Part shown: in pieces, positions 1-11,400 of the stretch
Numbering within the stretch: the stretch's first letter is position 1
Layout: each line of letters begins with the position of its first letter
Assembly (NCBI GenBank): GCA_014706295.1
Contig: JACSVZ010000016.1
Coordinates: forward strand, 11,327,168 to 11,391,167
Source of the DNA: Lycocorax pyrrhopterus obiensis
Taxonomy: Eukaryota > Chordata > Aves > Passeriformes > Paradisaeidae
DNA length: 64,000 bases
Direction: 5' to 3'
Program-made: the position numbers and the translations under genes
Notes under the pieces: generated by a model
The model's input: only the letters and a program-made list of their open reading frames with translations
Told to the model about the DNA's origin: nothing
Database searches by the model: none

Positions 1-105
1 GCTCCACCCATCAGTATCAGAGCTCTCCAGCTGGTTCTGATGAAGCTCCTGAAAGGTTTCTTCTGCTTGTGTTTTTAATGCTGTATAAAGTGGACTCACC
101 AGATA
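1..105 (-). CDS. ATR: ATR coding exon 5 (partial, cut by window edge)
   Basis: The acceptor (catcccag on the minus strand) lies just above 105. The exon begins at a codon boundary with [11 protein letters not shown], matching human YLLGPLYAALK directly after the exon 4 residues. It covers about residues 396-430. The sequence after ALK diverges strongly from human, as expected for a variable loop. The downstream donor is outside the window. Confidence 0.92.
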
Positions 106-3100
106 CTGGGATGGACAAACAACAGAGGTACCATGATGTATGCTCTGCCTCACTATAAGATGTGATATTATTGCTTCTGACTTAAAATATGAAATTGCAA
201 AATATTACGGTAAAAACGTTCTTAAAAACCTTTCCATTCAAAAAACTTAATTACAAGATGAAAGCTCTTAAGAGCAATGAAGTTTCCTGTGTTGCTACCA
301 GAGAGGATGCAGCTTGTACAGCCGTTTCCCAGTTCCTGCCATAAAACTTTGCTACCAAAGCCATCAAACAGACGCACAAAGTTTAACAAACAGGAAGGAT
401 ATGCAGATGAATGTATGGAATAGAGGCAACACTCAGCATATCAATACCTCATTTTCAACACCTTGTTATGGTTTTTAACTAAAACAGGGTTTATTTAGGT
501 TGAATATCAGGAAAAAATTTTTTATTATTAGGGTGGTGACACACTGGCACATGCTCCCCAGAGAGGTGGTAGATGCCCCATCCCTGAAAGCACTCGAGGT
601 CAGGTTGGGTGGGGCTCTGAATCCTGATGTAGTTGAAGCTGTCCCTGCTCATTGCAGGGAGTTGGACTAAATGGCCTTTAAAGGTCCCCCCCCAATCCAA
701 ACCATTCTCTGATCCTATTTTAATTGAAATTTTCTCTCTATCTGTCCCTAACAAACATGACTAAAAGCATATGGTTGGAAAGTAAGAGCATCTCAAATGA
801 ATGGAAACTACTTGCAAAGCTGCCCTCATATGAGTGTACTCTGGGCCTTACTCCCATTTTATATTATGATTATAGACAGACAGCTGTGCCTGCATAGCTT
901 ATGAACAGTTTAATACATCTGAAAAACGTAAGAGTCCAGCTACATCCAACAGCTTCAAGAACTCTGACCTGTACAAACATGTGAAATAGTTGAGAAAAAA
1001 AGTTGTATCTACCTAAACATGCAATTAAAAATAGCATTTCCTAGATTTTCTTCTTTGCATAGGTATATGTTTTTGTATGTGATCTATTCACACAATAAAT
1101 TCAGTTTTTAAAATAAACCTACCTCTTGTTCTTCCTGAGTTCCAAGCACATTCACAAAAATTCCACATATGGTACTTATACGGGCTTTTCTTATTTGTAA
1201 GGCAGATTCACAGCCAGCTGGAACAAACTCCAGAAAGTACTGCAGTATATGGCAAAAAGCAGTTTTCAGCTTTTCAGACTGAAGACACCTAAACACATCC
1301 TCTTCAAACAATGAGCAGAGCTTCTCTAGCAGCATATTCAAGTAGACAGGTTCAATATTTTTATAAGAATCTGCTTCGAAAGGCAGCAATGTCCTCACCA
1401 TCAGTAAGAGTGGTTCTCCAAAGAGTTCTGATTCCTCAGTATCCATTTCAAGTGCTGATTGTAGAATTTCAAAAAAGACTGTGAAGAAAACACTGGCCAG
1501 CTGTTCCGGAGGTCCTCCTAAATGAATTAACTTCACCACAAACTTCATTGCCAAAGTTTTAACTTTTGGACTGCCATACTCTAACAGGGAGCAGCCTATC
1601 CCCCAGAGAATAATATCCTGTCTTACAAAAAACATATCTGCAACAATATCTGTCAGAACAGACATTAATACAACTTCCAAACATTCTATATTGGGCATAC
1701 CCATCAGCTGTAATGGTGCCAATCTTAAATATCCCACTTTGTCACTTATATTGCTTGAAAATCTCTTTACAGTCACTGGCCAGACCAGTCCATCTCCCCA
1801 GAGATGTTTCTGTGCATCTCTTTCATGCAAGATGATTAAGTCGTGAAAAAGCTGTAGCAAGTCTTTAGTTAGTGCTTCAAAAATGGAGCAACTCTTCATT
1901 TTAAACAGAAAAAGTAAAGAGCAGATGACATCACAAATGTTCTTGTGCAATGTGTTGCAGTTTGGAGCAGCAGCAATACGAAGAAGCCTTGTTATGATCC
2001 AGTTACTAAATTCTAGGACAATAAAAGAAAATCTTTATTATTAAGATAAAAACTAAAATCTCCAATTGAGCACCTCCCTGAGAGCAGACTGCTTATCACT
2101 AAAACTAAACTCCTTGAGATAAATGCATGTAGGCTCAGTAAACAGTCTCTTCACTGGGACATTTATTCAGCAGAACCCATTGAAAAAGAGGAAAAGGGGG
2201 CAGAATATGGAGGTTGGGAATGGAAGACACACATTTTACACTGGTATTTCCAGACATTTTCCTCTGTCAAAGAAAAAAACCTCAGGCAATGAGTACATAT
2301 CTCATTAACACTATATAGTAATATATCCGTGCAATGATAATTAATAATGTCAAAATCTCTCCTGATAAATTTCCATTATCACAAGTGCTAATCCATTTAC
2401 AATATTCAAATTCTATCATCATATTCAGTTATAAATTTATAATGATGAACTTACATATCTGCCTTTTTCCCATTTCTGTTCTTTTGGATGATCCCACTGT
2501 CTGCAAATTTAAATACCAAGCTTCAACATAAACATTTTCAACAAACTCACCAATGCAACTGCATTCAGTTTCCTCCTGATTTCCATCCACATTTACAAAC
2601 ATAAGTGGGGAAGATTTCATGATATGTTGAATAAAATCAAGCAACATCACAGAACTTGGCTGTGAATCTGATTTCTTAATCAGTTCCAAGGCAACTTTGA
2701 AAAAAAAACAAGATCATATTTAAATCACAAATTTCAATATCAAATTTTATTCACACCTTATGAAAAAGATTTTTTTAAAATATATATAAAATTCTATAAT
2801 ATGGTATTAAACCTTCCAAATTATTTAGTGGGAGTATATTTTTTAATCCATGAAGATAATTTAATGCATATTGTAAACCCTCTATGTGACTCCAAACTGT
2901 AGGAAGAAAAGTATAAATTACTCATTAAATATTATTAACCCTACACGCATTGACGTTCAGTTTAAATTCTATCCAACTGTGTGATGAGTGAAGAATAGCA
3001 AATACTTAACATTTCCCTAGGTTTACAATCTTGCCAGAGAAACAACTCTGAGAATTGTTTCAAAGCTCCAGGAAATGAAAGGTTTTAAATGGTAAATTCA

Positions 3101-4418
3101 GTTTACTGAAGCAGAAAGTTTAACAAAACACTGAACATATCTAATGCTGCTCCATTGAAACAGGCCTCCGAATCATCCCAGGTTTATCCAGATCCCACAG
3201 GGGTCCTATCCAGTGTTAGCACAAGAAGGAAACTATCTGATATTCAGGCAATATTTCAATTCTGAATATTAAGAATTGCAAGCTGTGTTACTCACAAAAA
3301 ATTACATTACATGATAGCCCTGCTTTTCAATGTTGTGAGCATTTGTATTCATACAACCCTGCACTGCATTCACCCCCTCCTTCTTTGGGGGGTGTGTGTC
3401 TTTACGGTTTTTTTTACATGTGGAACTTCACATCATAACAGAAAATACTTAATCACAGACGTTATTAAAAATAAGTCAAAAATGATATTGTATTCAACTA
3501 AATCTTTCTTAACATGAGAGTTGTGGCTTTTGTTTTTGGCAGGAATTACTTAAAGTATAAAGCAGACAATTTTAAGTTATAGGAAAGTAATGCTTACCAA
3601 CATCTACATCTGTAAGAATTCTGTCAATAAACTGGCAGAGTATTTGTCTTGGTTTCTGCACAACTGTGTTGTATTCCTCTGGACTAGCACTAAAATTAAA
3701 AGTATGATATTTTGATGTTATCAATTTTAAAGTACAAAATAATTATTTGAAGTCTATCTCAACAACTTAATGTTAAACACTGATTTTCTTTTCTTCTAGA
3801 AGTCTTCAAAAATAAATACAAATTGATTTCTTGGTGTTGTGGGGGGGGGGGGGGTTGGCGTTGTTTTGTCTGGTGGGGTTTTTCTTTTGTTTTAATTTTT
3901 ATTTTCTTGTTTTATGACCAGCCTGTCTCTCAGCAGTCAGGGCTTGTCAGGTCACATCTTCAATATACAATTGCCCTTCCATATCAGCTCGCTGCCTACT
4001 GCAAAACAAAGCCACGGGGCTCGTGCTGCCATTAAAATACCAGAGCCCGGCATGTTCCAGCTCGCGTGGTTCTCAGTGAGCGCACACGCCAGACACAGCG
4101 GCAGCCCGGGGCGCCGGGTGTTCTGAGGCCACCACGCCGCTCACATCAGGATCCGCCAGCGCCACCCGGGACGGACAGACCCCGGCAGGAGGCGGCAGAA
4201 GGGACCAGCTGAGGTGAAGGCGCGGGCCCGGCCGCAGGACACCTCGCACACCTCCTTCTCCCCTTCCCCCCCACGCAACGGTGCCGGGCGCGCTTCCCCC
4301 AGCGCAGCACAGCCCCCGCACATACACGCCCCGCACGGCGGCCGCCGGGCCCGTCCTACCCAGCGAGCTCCCGCAGCGCGGGGATCATGGAGGCCATGCC
4401 CAGGCCCTGCTCCGCCAT
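1..4418 (-). CDS. ATR: ATR checkpoint kinase, N-terminal part (coding exons 1-5, gene runs off left edge)
   Basis: This is the 5' end of ATR, the PIKK-family Ser/Thr kinase that, with ATRIP, senses RPA-coated single-stranded DNA and activates CHK1. Five exons on the minus strand (4418-4360, 3689-3598, 2694-2551, 2012-1123, 105-1) join in frame to 430 codons of a protein of roughly 2,640 residues. The translation aligns along its length with human ATR, for example [10 protein letters not shown] near the start, [40 protein letters not shown] and [13 protein letters not shown]. This part is the alpha-helical HEAT-like region that binds ATRIP; the FAT, kinase and FATC domains lie outside the window. 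The start at 4418 was chosen because it aligns with human Met1 and has a good Kozak context (G at -3 and +4). The frame stays open upstream, but that is expected in this CpG island. It is transcribed away from PLS1. Confidence 0.97.
106..1122 (-). other. ATR: ATR intron 4 (holds a CR1 fragment)
   Basis: The donor is GAG|gtaggt, reading down from 1122, and the acceptor is cccag just above 105. Apart from the CR1 fragment at 492-717 the intron is AT-rich and I see no other feature in it. Confidence 0.9.
492..717 (+). repeat. CR1 LINE, 3'-terminal fragment
   Basis: The segment follows the typical avian CR1 3' end: a block like 'ttaggttgaatatcaggaa', then gggtggtgacacactggcac, ccagagaggtggtagatgcc, ccctgctcattgcaggg, gttggactaaatggccttt, and the terminal ATTCTNTGATNCT-type tail near 704-717. 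It is 5'-truncated, as most CR1 copies are, and lies antisense to ATR inside intron 4. Any reading frame across it is a remnant and not a gene. Confidence 0.93.
1123..2012 (-). CDS. ATR: ATR coding exon 4 (890 nt)
   Basis: The acceptor is tcctag|AATTTAG at 2013 and the donor is GAG|gtaggt at 1122. The exon encodes about residues 99-395, starting [15 protein letters not shown] as in human. Landmarks are [21 protein letters not shown] and [21 protein letters not shown] single large exon here matches the human gene. It forms much of the N-terminal helical repeat region that docks ATRIP. Confidence 0.97.
2551..2694 (-). CDS. ATR: ATR coding exon 3
   Basis: The acceptor is tttcaaag|TTGCC and the donor is ATTG|gtgagt. 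The exon is 144 nt, enters with two bases of a split Val codon and leaves with one base of a split Glu codon. It encodes about residues 51-98, with [19 protein letters not shown] identical to human. Confidence 0.97.
3598..3689 (-). CDS. ATR: ATR coding exon 2
   Basis: The acceptor is aattttag|TGC and the donor is GTTG|gtaagc. The 92 nt encode about residues 20-51, with [20 protein letters not shown] identical to human ATR. The phases match exons 1 and 3. Confidence 0.97.
3841..3854 (+). repeat. Poly-G homopolymer (14 bp)
   Basis: An uninterrupted run of 14 G within ATR intron 1 (poly-C on the ATR sense strand). Its exact length is prone to sequencing error. Confidence 0.85.
4360..4418 (-). 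CDS. ATR: ATR coding exon 1 (start codon)
   Basis: The start codon is complement 4416-4418. The exon encodes [19 protein letters not shown] (human [19 protein letters not shown]) and ends with two bases of a Gly codon before donor gtagga. Within the CpG island an upstream in-frame ATG is possible, but homology begins at this Met. Confidence 0.95.
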
Positions 4419-4445
4419 AGCTCCGCTTTGAATCGGGCGGTGCGG

Positions 4446-4457
4446 CGCGGGGCGGGG
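4446..4457. promoter_or_regulatory. GC box next to the ATR start
   Basis: GCGGGGCGGGGA, an Sp1/KLF-type GC box, about 30 bases upstream of the ATR start codon in ATR orientation. The assignment rests on motif match only. Confidence 0.5.
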
Positions 4458-4969
4458 ACGGCGGGACGGCGGCCGGCAGGGCCCAAAGTTCTTCCCCCCG
4501 CGCTGCTCGTGTTTAACCGCTTCGTCCCCGCACACGGAGCGGCCCCGGCAGCCCCGGGTTGGTCCCTGATGGTTCCTGCTGGCACCTCGCCGCCCCAGCG
4601 GGGCTCTGCTCCGCGAGGCGTGCACGGACAGGTAACATCCAGCGGGGGCCGAGTGCACCTCGCCGAGCCTCGGCCGGTCCGGCAGCAGCACTGAGGGACC
4701 TCCCGGCCCCGGCGGGCACCTAGCGGAGGATGGGAAGGGACGGGAGAAGGGAAGTGCCGCAGTGCTGAGAGTGGCTTAAGCGAGGAGGGGACTACCCGCG
4801 CTGTGAGGGGCGGCGAGGAGGAAACTTCGGTGCCAAGGGAGCGCTCGGTGCAGCTCACTCTCCGCCCGCCGCCTCCCCGGGGCCGGCGTTGGCAGCGCTC
4901 CCCGCGCAGGCGGGGCGCACCTGGGTGTCAGGTATGGGACAGCCCCGCCGGCCGCCGAGAGCGGCCCCG

Positions 4970-5013
4970 AGCGCCCCCGCCCCGGCCCGCCCCCGCCATC
5001 GCCCCGCCCGCCT
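4970..5013. promoter_or_regulatory. Cluster of GC boxes
   Basis: Several CCCCGCCC/CCGCCCC cores are packed into 44 bases in the centre of the CpG island. This fits Sp1/KLF-driven initiation and lies about 550 bp from the ATR start, on the PLS1 side. Confidence 0.5.
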
Positions 5014-5260
5014 GGGCTGGCCCCCGCGGCGGCAGGTGGCGGCGGGACCCGGCGGGGCGCTGGCACTGCGGGACGCGGCCGCGGGGGAGGTGGGCAGCGA
5101 GTGGGGCGCAGGGGCCGTTTCTCGGGTGCTGCCGTGTCCGGCGGGGGCCGGGGGCGAGCGGCTCGCGGAGCTGGTGGAAGGGCGCGTTCGGCAGGTGAGA
5201 GGGCTCGCCGCTCCTCCGCACAGGTAGCGGTGAGCAGCGTGCGCGAGCTACTGTTTTTCT

Positions 5261-5293
5261 TTATTACTATTATTATTATTATTGTTATTATTA
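5261..5293 (+). repeat. (TTA)n-type short tandem repeat
   Basis: An imperfect ATT/TTA trinucleotide repeat of about 33 bp at the edge of the CpG island. It creates a spurious Ile-rich hydrophobic reading frame. Confidence 0.8.
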
Positions 5294-5465
5294 CTTTCTT
5301 GGCGTTTATTGCTTTATATTATGTTTCTTTTGCGAAAGGTTTAAATGTGTAAAGTACGGAAGGTGTTGATGAGAACCCCGAAAAGACGCGAGGCGGGCGC
5401 TGCGCGGCCCCGGGCGGTGCCGGTGCAGAGCGGGAGCGTGTGGCCCCACCTGGGCAGTGAGTGGG

Positions 5466-8400
5466 CAAACGTTCAGGAGAAAAAAGGATAAAACAAGGGG
5501 TTATAGGCAGGGGTGAACCCTTAGAGAGAGTACACGAGGGGACACTGAACTCTGAGCTTTGTTTTTGTCATCAGGAGCTCTGGCTCTTCTGCATTTGTTT
5601 ATGAACTTTGCTTAGCGTTGTTTCTGGGCTGAAATAAAATCCTCTCGGAGGATAATTCTGTTGCCTGTTTCCGCTGTGCTAGGGCTGTGTCCTTGCATGT
5701 AAAACAGCTCACGTGTGTTTCAATTCCTTGAACCATTTCAGCTGAATGCTTTTGGGAGCCTATTGCTAATATTTCATTCTAAGATGGTTATTTTTGTCCT
5801 GTAAAATACATGATTGTCATTTCAATAAAATTCTGCTGGCCTTTTAAAGACTGGTAACTTCGCAAGGACCTTCAAGGAACTTTACAAAATATAACTGGGT
5901 TTTATCTTCGTTTGTTTTTCAGCATATATTGCAATGTTTTTTGCAAGCTGACTTTATAAAACGTTAGTCTTTCTAGAGTCATTCCTAGAGAGAAAGCAGG
6001 AGCCATGTAGCTATTTATGGTTTGTTAAGTAGAACTTCAATGTTTCAGGAAGACCAAGTACATCTGGGCTTGTGTTATTTTGAACACAAAATTTCCTAGA
6101 CCATTTCAATTTAAAATATCTATTATTGTGAAAACAATATTGTGGGTGTAAATTTCCAAGACTGAAATGACAATCACGCTAAGGAAGGTGTAAACTACAC
6201 TGCTTGCCAATTTGATGTAGAGTTAAAACTCCCGTGTCATCCTTGATGGACAGAAGAGAGTTAGCAGGATACTCCTGGTAAATTAGGAAGATCAAGAAGA
6301 CTCTATTATCCTGAGAAATAAGCTAAATTTACTGAATCATAGGGTGATTGTTTTTGCTGGTAAAGCATAGGTGTGGCACAAGTGTCTAATAAAAAAGAGT
6401 GCTTTTGTATGGAAGTCTCTTGAGTCAACAGTGAGATCATATCAATATAGGTATTGTAGAAATGCTTTCATTTGTCATAGGTAGAATGCTACATAAACTT
6501 GTGGTGCAGCTTCTTTGAGCATTTACTAAGCATGTAATTCAGGCTTTCTTCTTTTTTGCAGTAAGTACTTCTAACAGTTCACTAGAGAGATCTCCTACTC
6601 CCCATTTTTCACTGGGAATTTTACTTCCCAGTTGCAAAGCCCCATCTACTGACTTCTCACCACATCATCAAATTTCCACAGCTATCATGGTCTTAGAAGA
6701 CTCCACATGAGAATGCCCATAACAACTTTATTGGGCTGTGAGGATGTAAGAAGTCTCACTCACAACACCTAGTGTTCTATAAACCCTCCAGGGAAACAGC
6801 ACCTGAAACACCTGGTTTCATTTCTTGCTTTTCTTAAGCACAGGATAAGCACCTCAATAAACTCTTAGTTCATCTCCTTGTTTCTTTCTCATCTCATTAT
6901 GTTGCACTTTTATGTCTCTTGGCCCCCAGGAGGAGAAGCAGGCATGTTATCATGCATTTGAAGAGTGACTAATTGCTAATGAAAATAGCGTGCCTTGAGA
7001 CCATTCTCTGTTTTCTCCTTCAATGCAGCTGTTTCTTATTGGTGAAAGGAATCTTACATGTGCAGAGCTCAGCGTGCAAAACTTGGGGTCAGGGGAAGAA
7101 ATTCATGCAGATAGGTACAACTATGTATCAAATTCAGTGTATACAGCACTATCATGATTTCTGCCAAAGCTGATGTCACTTTGTTTTTAATCTTTGATTT
7201 TTTTTCCTGCTCTCTTCCCTACTTGGGCAGTCCTCTCACTGTATAGTTGCATGATTCTTCCACACTCAAGCCTCTCTCTTTTTTGGCTTTCATTACTTCT
7301 TAACCACATGCCTCTGCAGGTCATTGTACTTATTTTAAGACACTGAGTGACTTTGCATTGGACCAGCAGGTCTGAGAGCACAGGAGCATGTTAATTGTAC
7401 TTTTATTCCCTTGGTTGTTTAATTCTGAGCTATAATTACTGTTCTTGGGGCTCATGCACTCTGTGGATGTATGTGAGCTGTTCCCCCAGGTGGTTAGCAT
7501 GACTGCAGTTCAATCTCAGCTGTCCTGGAGGCAGACAAAAGGAGTACATGTAAGTGCACGTGTGTTCCTTGATGCCTTCAGGAGCTGTGAGATGTGACCA
7601 TACAGGCTGCTAACGGTGGTGAGGGGAAGCACAGCTGAGACGGTGCATGGAGGTCCTGTGAACTGTACTAAGTAGTTTCACTCTGTATCAGGGTGTGCTT
7701 ATGGCTCCTCATCTGCAGGGCTGCTGTAATAACACCTGAGAGGCTGTGAGTACTCGACGTCACAGTTCCCTATCCAGTCATGCAAGTGCTTGCCAGAGTA
7801 GGTGCCTGACCTTTGGACACTGGGCACTGCTCCTGTGCACAGTAAGAATGTGGGCTTCTGCACTCGTGGGTTTTATCTCTGCCTCTGTTGCTTAGTCAGC
7901 TGGGCTGGAATGAAGTGGCACAGATTAAAATTATGTGTCACCCTGAATATTGGTCTGATGATTAAACAAAAAAAAGTAAAAAATGGAAACAATAAATGGT
8001 GGTAAGGACAACAGGCAAGCCAGAAACCTAAAAGCATATTATGTACATCCAGCCAAGCAAAAATTAACAGGTATGAGAGGAAAAAAAGTGAGGAAAGAAA
8101 ACATATAACTCTAAAATCTATTTGACTTCTATATGTAATCTTGACAGGTCCTAGTCCTACAAGCACTTATTCATGTTTTTTTCTATGAAGAAGCCTACTA
8201 ATATACTATTGATAATGTAAAATAAAGTATTCGAGTTATTTGGAGAGATGGCAGATTATACATTCCTTTGGAACCCAGTTTTATTGTTTGTATAGCAGCA
8301 ATTACTTTTTTTTGTTTATCTGCAACTACTACTTTTAAAAATAGTTGCCTATAAATAGATTTTTCTTACTTGTTTCTTGCTTCCCAGTATTTCTAGAAAA

Positions 8401-11400
8401 GTGTTATTCTTCAGGCTAGTAGCTGTGGAAGAAACTCGCAGAAATGCCTTTACTACCAGTATCAGTGTATATCATTAAGACTTTTTGAGTTGATAATTTT
8501 TGAATGAGAGTTAAAATTCCTGGAATCTAGTTTCCTAAATAAAAATTTACAGAATCTGGAATTTACTCTTTTAAAAAAAACTTGCACCCACAGTGATTCT
8601 TAAACATCTCTTAGTGAAGTGTAAAACTCTGTACTAGTCATGCTAGGAGAAAATTGTGCAGTGTGCATTTAAAATGTCATTTAAATTACATTTGAAAATT
8701 CTGAGTGTTGAAATTATGTAGGTTTTTTAATCAAATATTTCAATACTACTGTAGTAGCTACCATTGCTCCAGTTTTCATAGTGAGAAGTTGTTGTTTTCT
8801 GAGAGATTTATTATTAGGAGCTATAATTTTCCATCTGGTTCTGTGTTCCATACTGATAAAAACTGGAATAGGGTTTATGTATGGGAATATTGATATAAGT
8901 TCTGCTAAATGTCCACTTTCCCATTGTATTACTTACTATAGAAATCAGTGCAATGGAGGAGGGAGAAGGGGGATTCATGTCCTTTGTCCTTTTCACATCT
9001 TTTTTTGGAAGGCAAATAAATTAAAACTGTATGCGCTGGAGCAGTATTTATTACTTCTTTGTTCCTTGTGAGTATTTTCCCAGTACTTAGAGCTTGCACT
9101 ACTCTGTGAGGATTTTGTCAGTAGAACACATATCACATTAACAGCCTGCTGTATGGAAACATCTAAACTGAAAAGTTTAGGGGTACTCTTACACATAAGA
9201 CTTCATGTAAAGTCTGTGTGCAATGTTTAGTTCCACCCTTCTTACTGCAGTAATTAATTAAATAAAATGCTTTCATAGCATTCACCATGATGCCCGGAAT
9301 ACTTCACATCCATGATAACTGTTGCCATAAAAGCTCCAAAAATCACCAGGTCTATATAAACAGATTAAATAAATGGAGGACAGGACTATCAGCAAGTAAC
9401 AGAATCTGATCCAACATACAATTATCACTGGGAAAGGCTCCACTGTACTGCAGCAGATAATAAGGAAGCAATAAATTGTAAATGTAGTTCCGGGAAAAGA
9501 TACTGAGCTGAGCAACTGCAATTGCTGTTCAACCTACAATCTAGGTTTGAAGACCTTCTGTGGAGGGTGGTGTCTTATTAGCTCATTTTCAGCCTTGACA
9601 TTCAAGGAGAAAACAGTCAACTGGTGATGGTGTTGTAATTTTTAAAGCAATGTTAACAATGAAAATAATAACTGACATTAGTCACATCAGTATGGGTCAG
9701 GAATTCCATGTTACTGACAGAACCACTTCTGCATTACTGGTTTCTTTATTAAGGTTTTTTAATCATTGCTGTTGCTAAATCTTTCCAAAAGGGCTTGAAA
9801 AGGAAACAGTAAAGGTGGTTTCTCTATTCGCTGGTGTATTATATCTGTGGTAAAATTACTAATTACATGATTTCAGCTTTGATTCATCTGGTCACGTGCA
9901 GGGAATGCTAAGTGTTAGCCATGGCCTTATTATTTACATAATTATTTGTTTTGCTACTTCTAAATGTAACTTGATGAACTTCTAGGTTTTTATGTGGAGG
10001 TGTGTACTTGGTTACTGCTATTACATACAGGTGTCCAAGGAGAATAAAGGTACTGCATCACAATAGCTCATCAGAGAGACTAGTATTGCTAAGCCTCAGA
10101 AATAAATTATGCATAAAGCAGATTCTGTGCTTCTCCATGCATGCTTTTGGTGGGAAAAGGATTATCAACCCACTTTCAGGGCTCTCTTGGCAGATGTTTC
10201 CTTAATAATAATAGGCACTAGCGGAAAAAAAAAAGCTGGATCCAGTATTTCCCACTTTCATTCAGTTACTGTATTCATCCTTTCATCTCATTAACAATCA
10301 GTGCTAGAATAGACTGATTAAAAACATTGACATGTAGAAAAGCTGAAATATTAAGTCATATGTTACCAGCAGGATTATATTTATTTGACTGTGATAAAAA
10401 GAATTTGTTTCTGTTGAAGATTCAGGACCTAGCTCTTTCTTTCAAAACAGGTGTTTTCTGTTATGTTTTCTTTTCCAGAATTTTTATAGTTTGGAATGTT
10501 TTTGTCTTGATTTATCAAGCTCCTCTTCTGACTCTGCATCTCCCCTTCTCCCATTGTGTTTGCACATGTCCTACTGCTTCTCTTTGCACTGATTTATCAC
10601 CTTATGACAAAGAGAAACTAAATTCTTTCTTTCATATCCTGAAGGTAGGATGATGTAAAGTTGTATGAAGTTTTCATTTTCCATTGAGCTGATTATTTTA
10701 CTTCTGCAATGTTTCTAGTCCTTCCAAGCTTGATTTATAGAATCAAAATATATTTAATTGAAGCTAGTGAGGGTTTCCTCCTCCCCTTCCAGGTAATATG
10801 ATGTATTCAATGACAAATAACTGAATATAAAGATGTATTTCATTTTACTTATCATCACTCTTATCAGCCACTTAATTGTGGCTGAGCATTTAATTGTATG
10901 GAGCAGAATATTTTTCACACCCCAAATTACAAAATGTTAGAGTGCGTAAATTTACAACATATCAATAATTCCTTTTTTTTGTAAAAGAGAGTTAGTTATC
11001 TTCTAAATCTTATCAATAACTCCCTCTTTTTAAAAAGAGTTGTTGCTTGGAGTTGTATATAGAGGTACTACTTCACTAGTTCAAGACCTATTGGACAAAT
11101 TTTTCTAAAAGCTGATCATCTTCTTCATCTTAATCATTGACATTTATATATCTCTGATCTTTCAAAAGGGATTTCATTATTCTGCAATTACCGGAGATTA
11201 AAAGGAGGAATTAAAACTAATGTGTGCACTCCTTAAAATATCCGGAGTCTTTGACCATTCTGCTTGAAATTCAAACCTCCCGATTGGCCTCTTAACCATG
11301 GGCAAGGTGGTTTGGTCACCTCCTACCAAAGCTGCTCCCAAGAGAAGCTTGGCAGCAACACAAGACTTGTTTTTTGTCATGCCAGAGCAAATCCCTACTT

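Larger units (their letters stand above)
2013..4359 (-). other. ATR: ATR introns 1-3 (around the small exons 2 and 3)
   Basis: Intron 3 is 2013-2550 (donor gtgagt), intron 2 is 2695-3597 (donor gtaagc), and intron 1 is 3690-4359 (donor gtagga). All are GT-AG. They are AT-rich except near the CpG island from about 4.07 kb. Intron 1 carries a run of 14 G at 3841-3854. I see no other element in them. Confidence 0.9.
4070..5465. promoter_or_regulatory. CpG island: ATR promoter, possible bidirectional promoter
   Basis: GC-rich, CpG-dense sequence covers ATR exon 1 and about 1 kb beyond it, interrupted near 5.25-5.38 kb by AT-rich sequence. No TATA box stands out upstream of ATR, as is usual for CpG-island housekeeping promoters. 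The island extends well to the PLS1 side of the ATR start, which would suit divergent transcription. Plus-strand donor-like sites at 4931/4932 (GTCAG|gtatgg) and 5194/5195 (GCAG|gtgaga) could end a first noncoding exon. That part is inference. Confidence 0.8.

Noticed and set aside
4073..5227. Many open frames on both strands of the ATR CpG island
   Set aside because: Same composition effect; no homology and mutually overlapping. Only the ATR exon 1 frame from 4418 aligns to a known protein.
5101..5352. Frame ending in an Ile-rich hydrophobic stretch that looks like a membrane helix
   Set aside because: The hydrophobic part is the translation of an ATT/TTA trinucleotide repeat.
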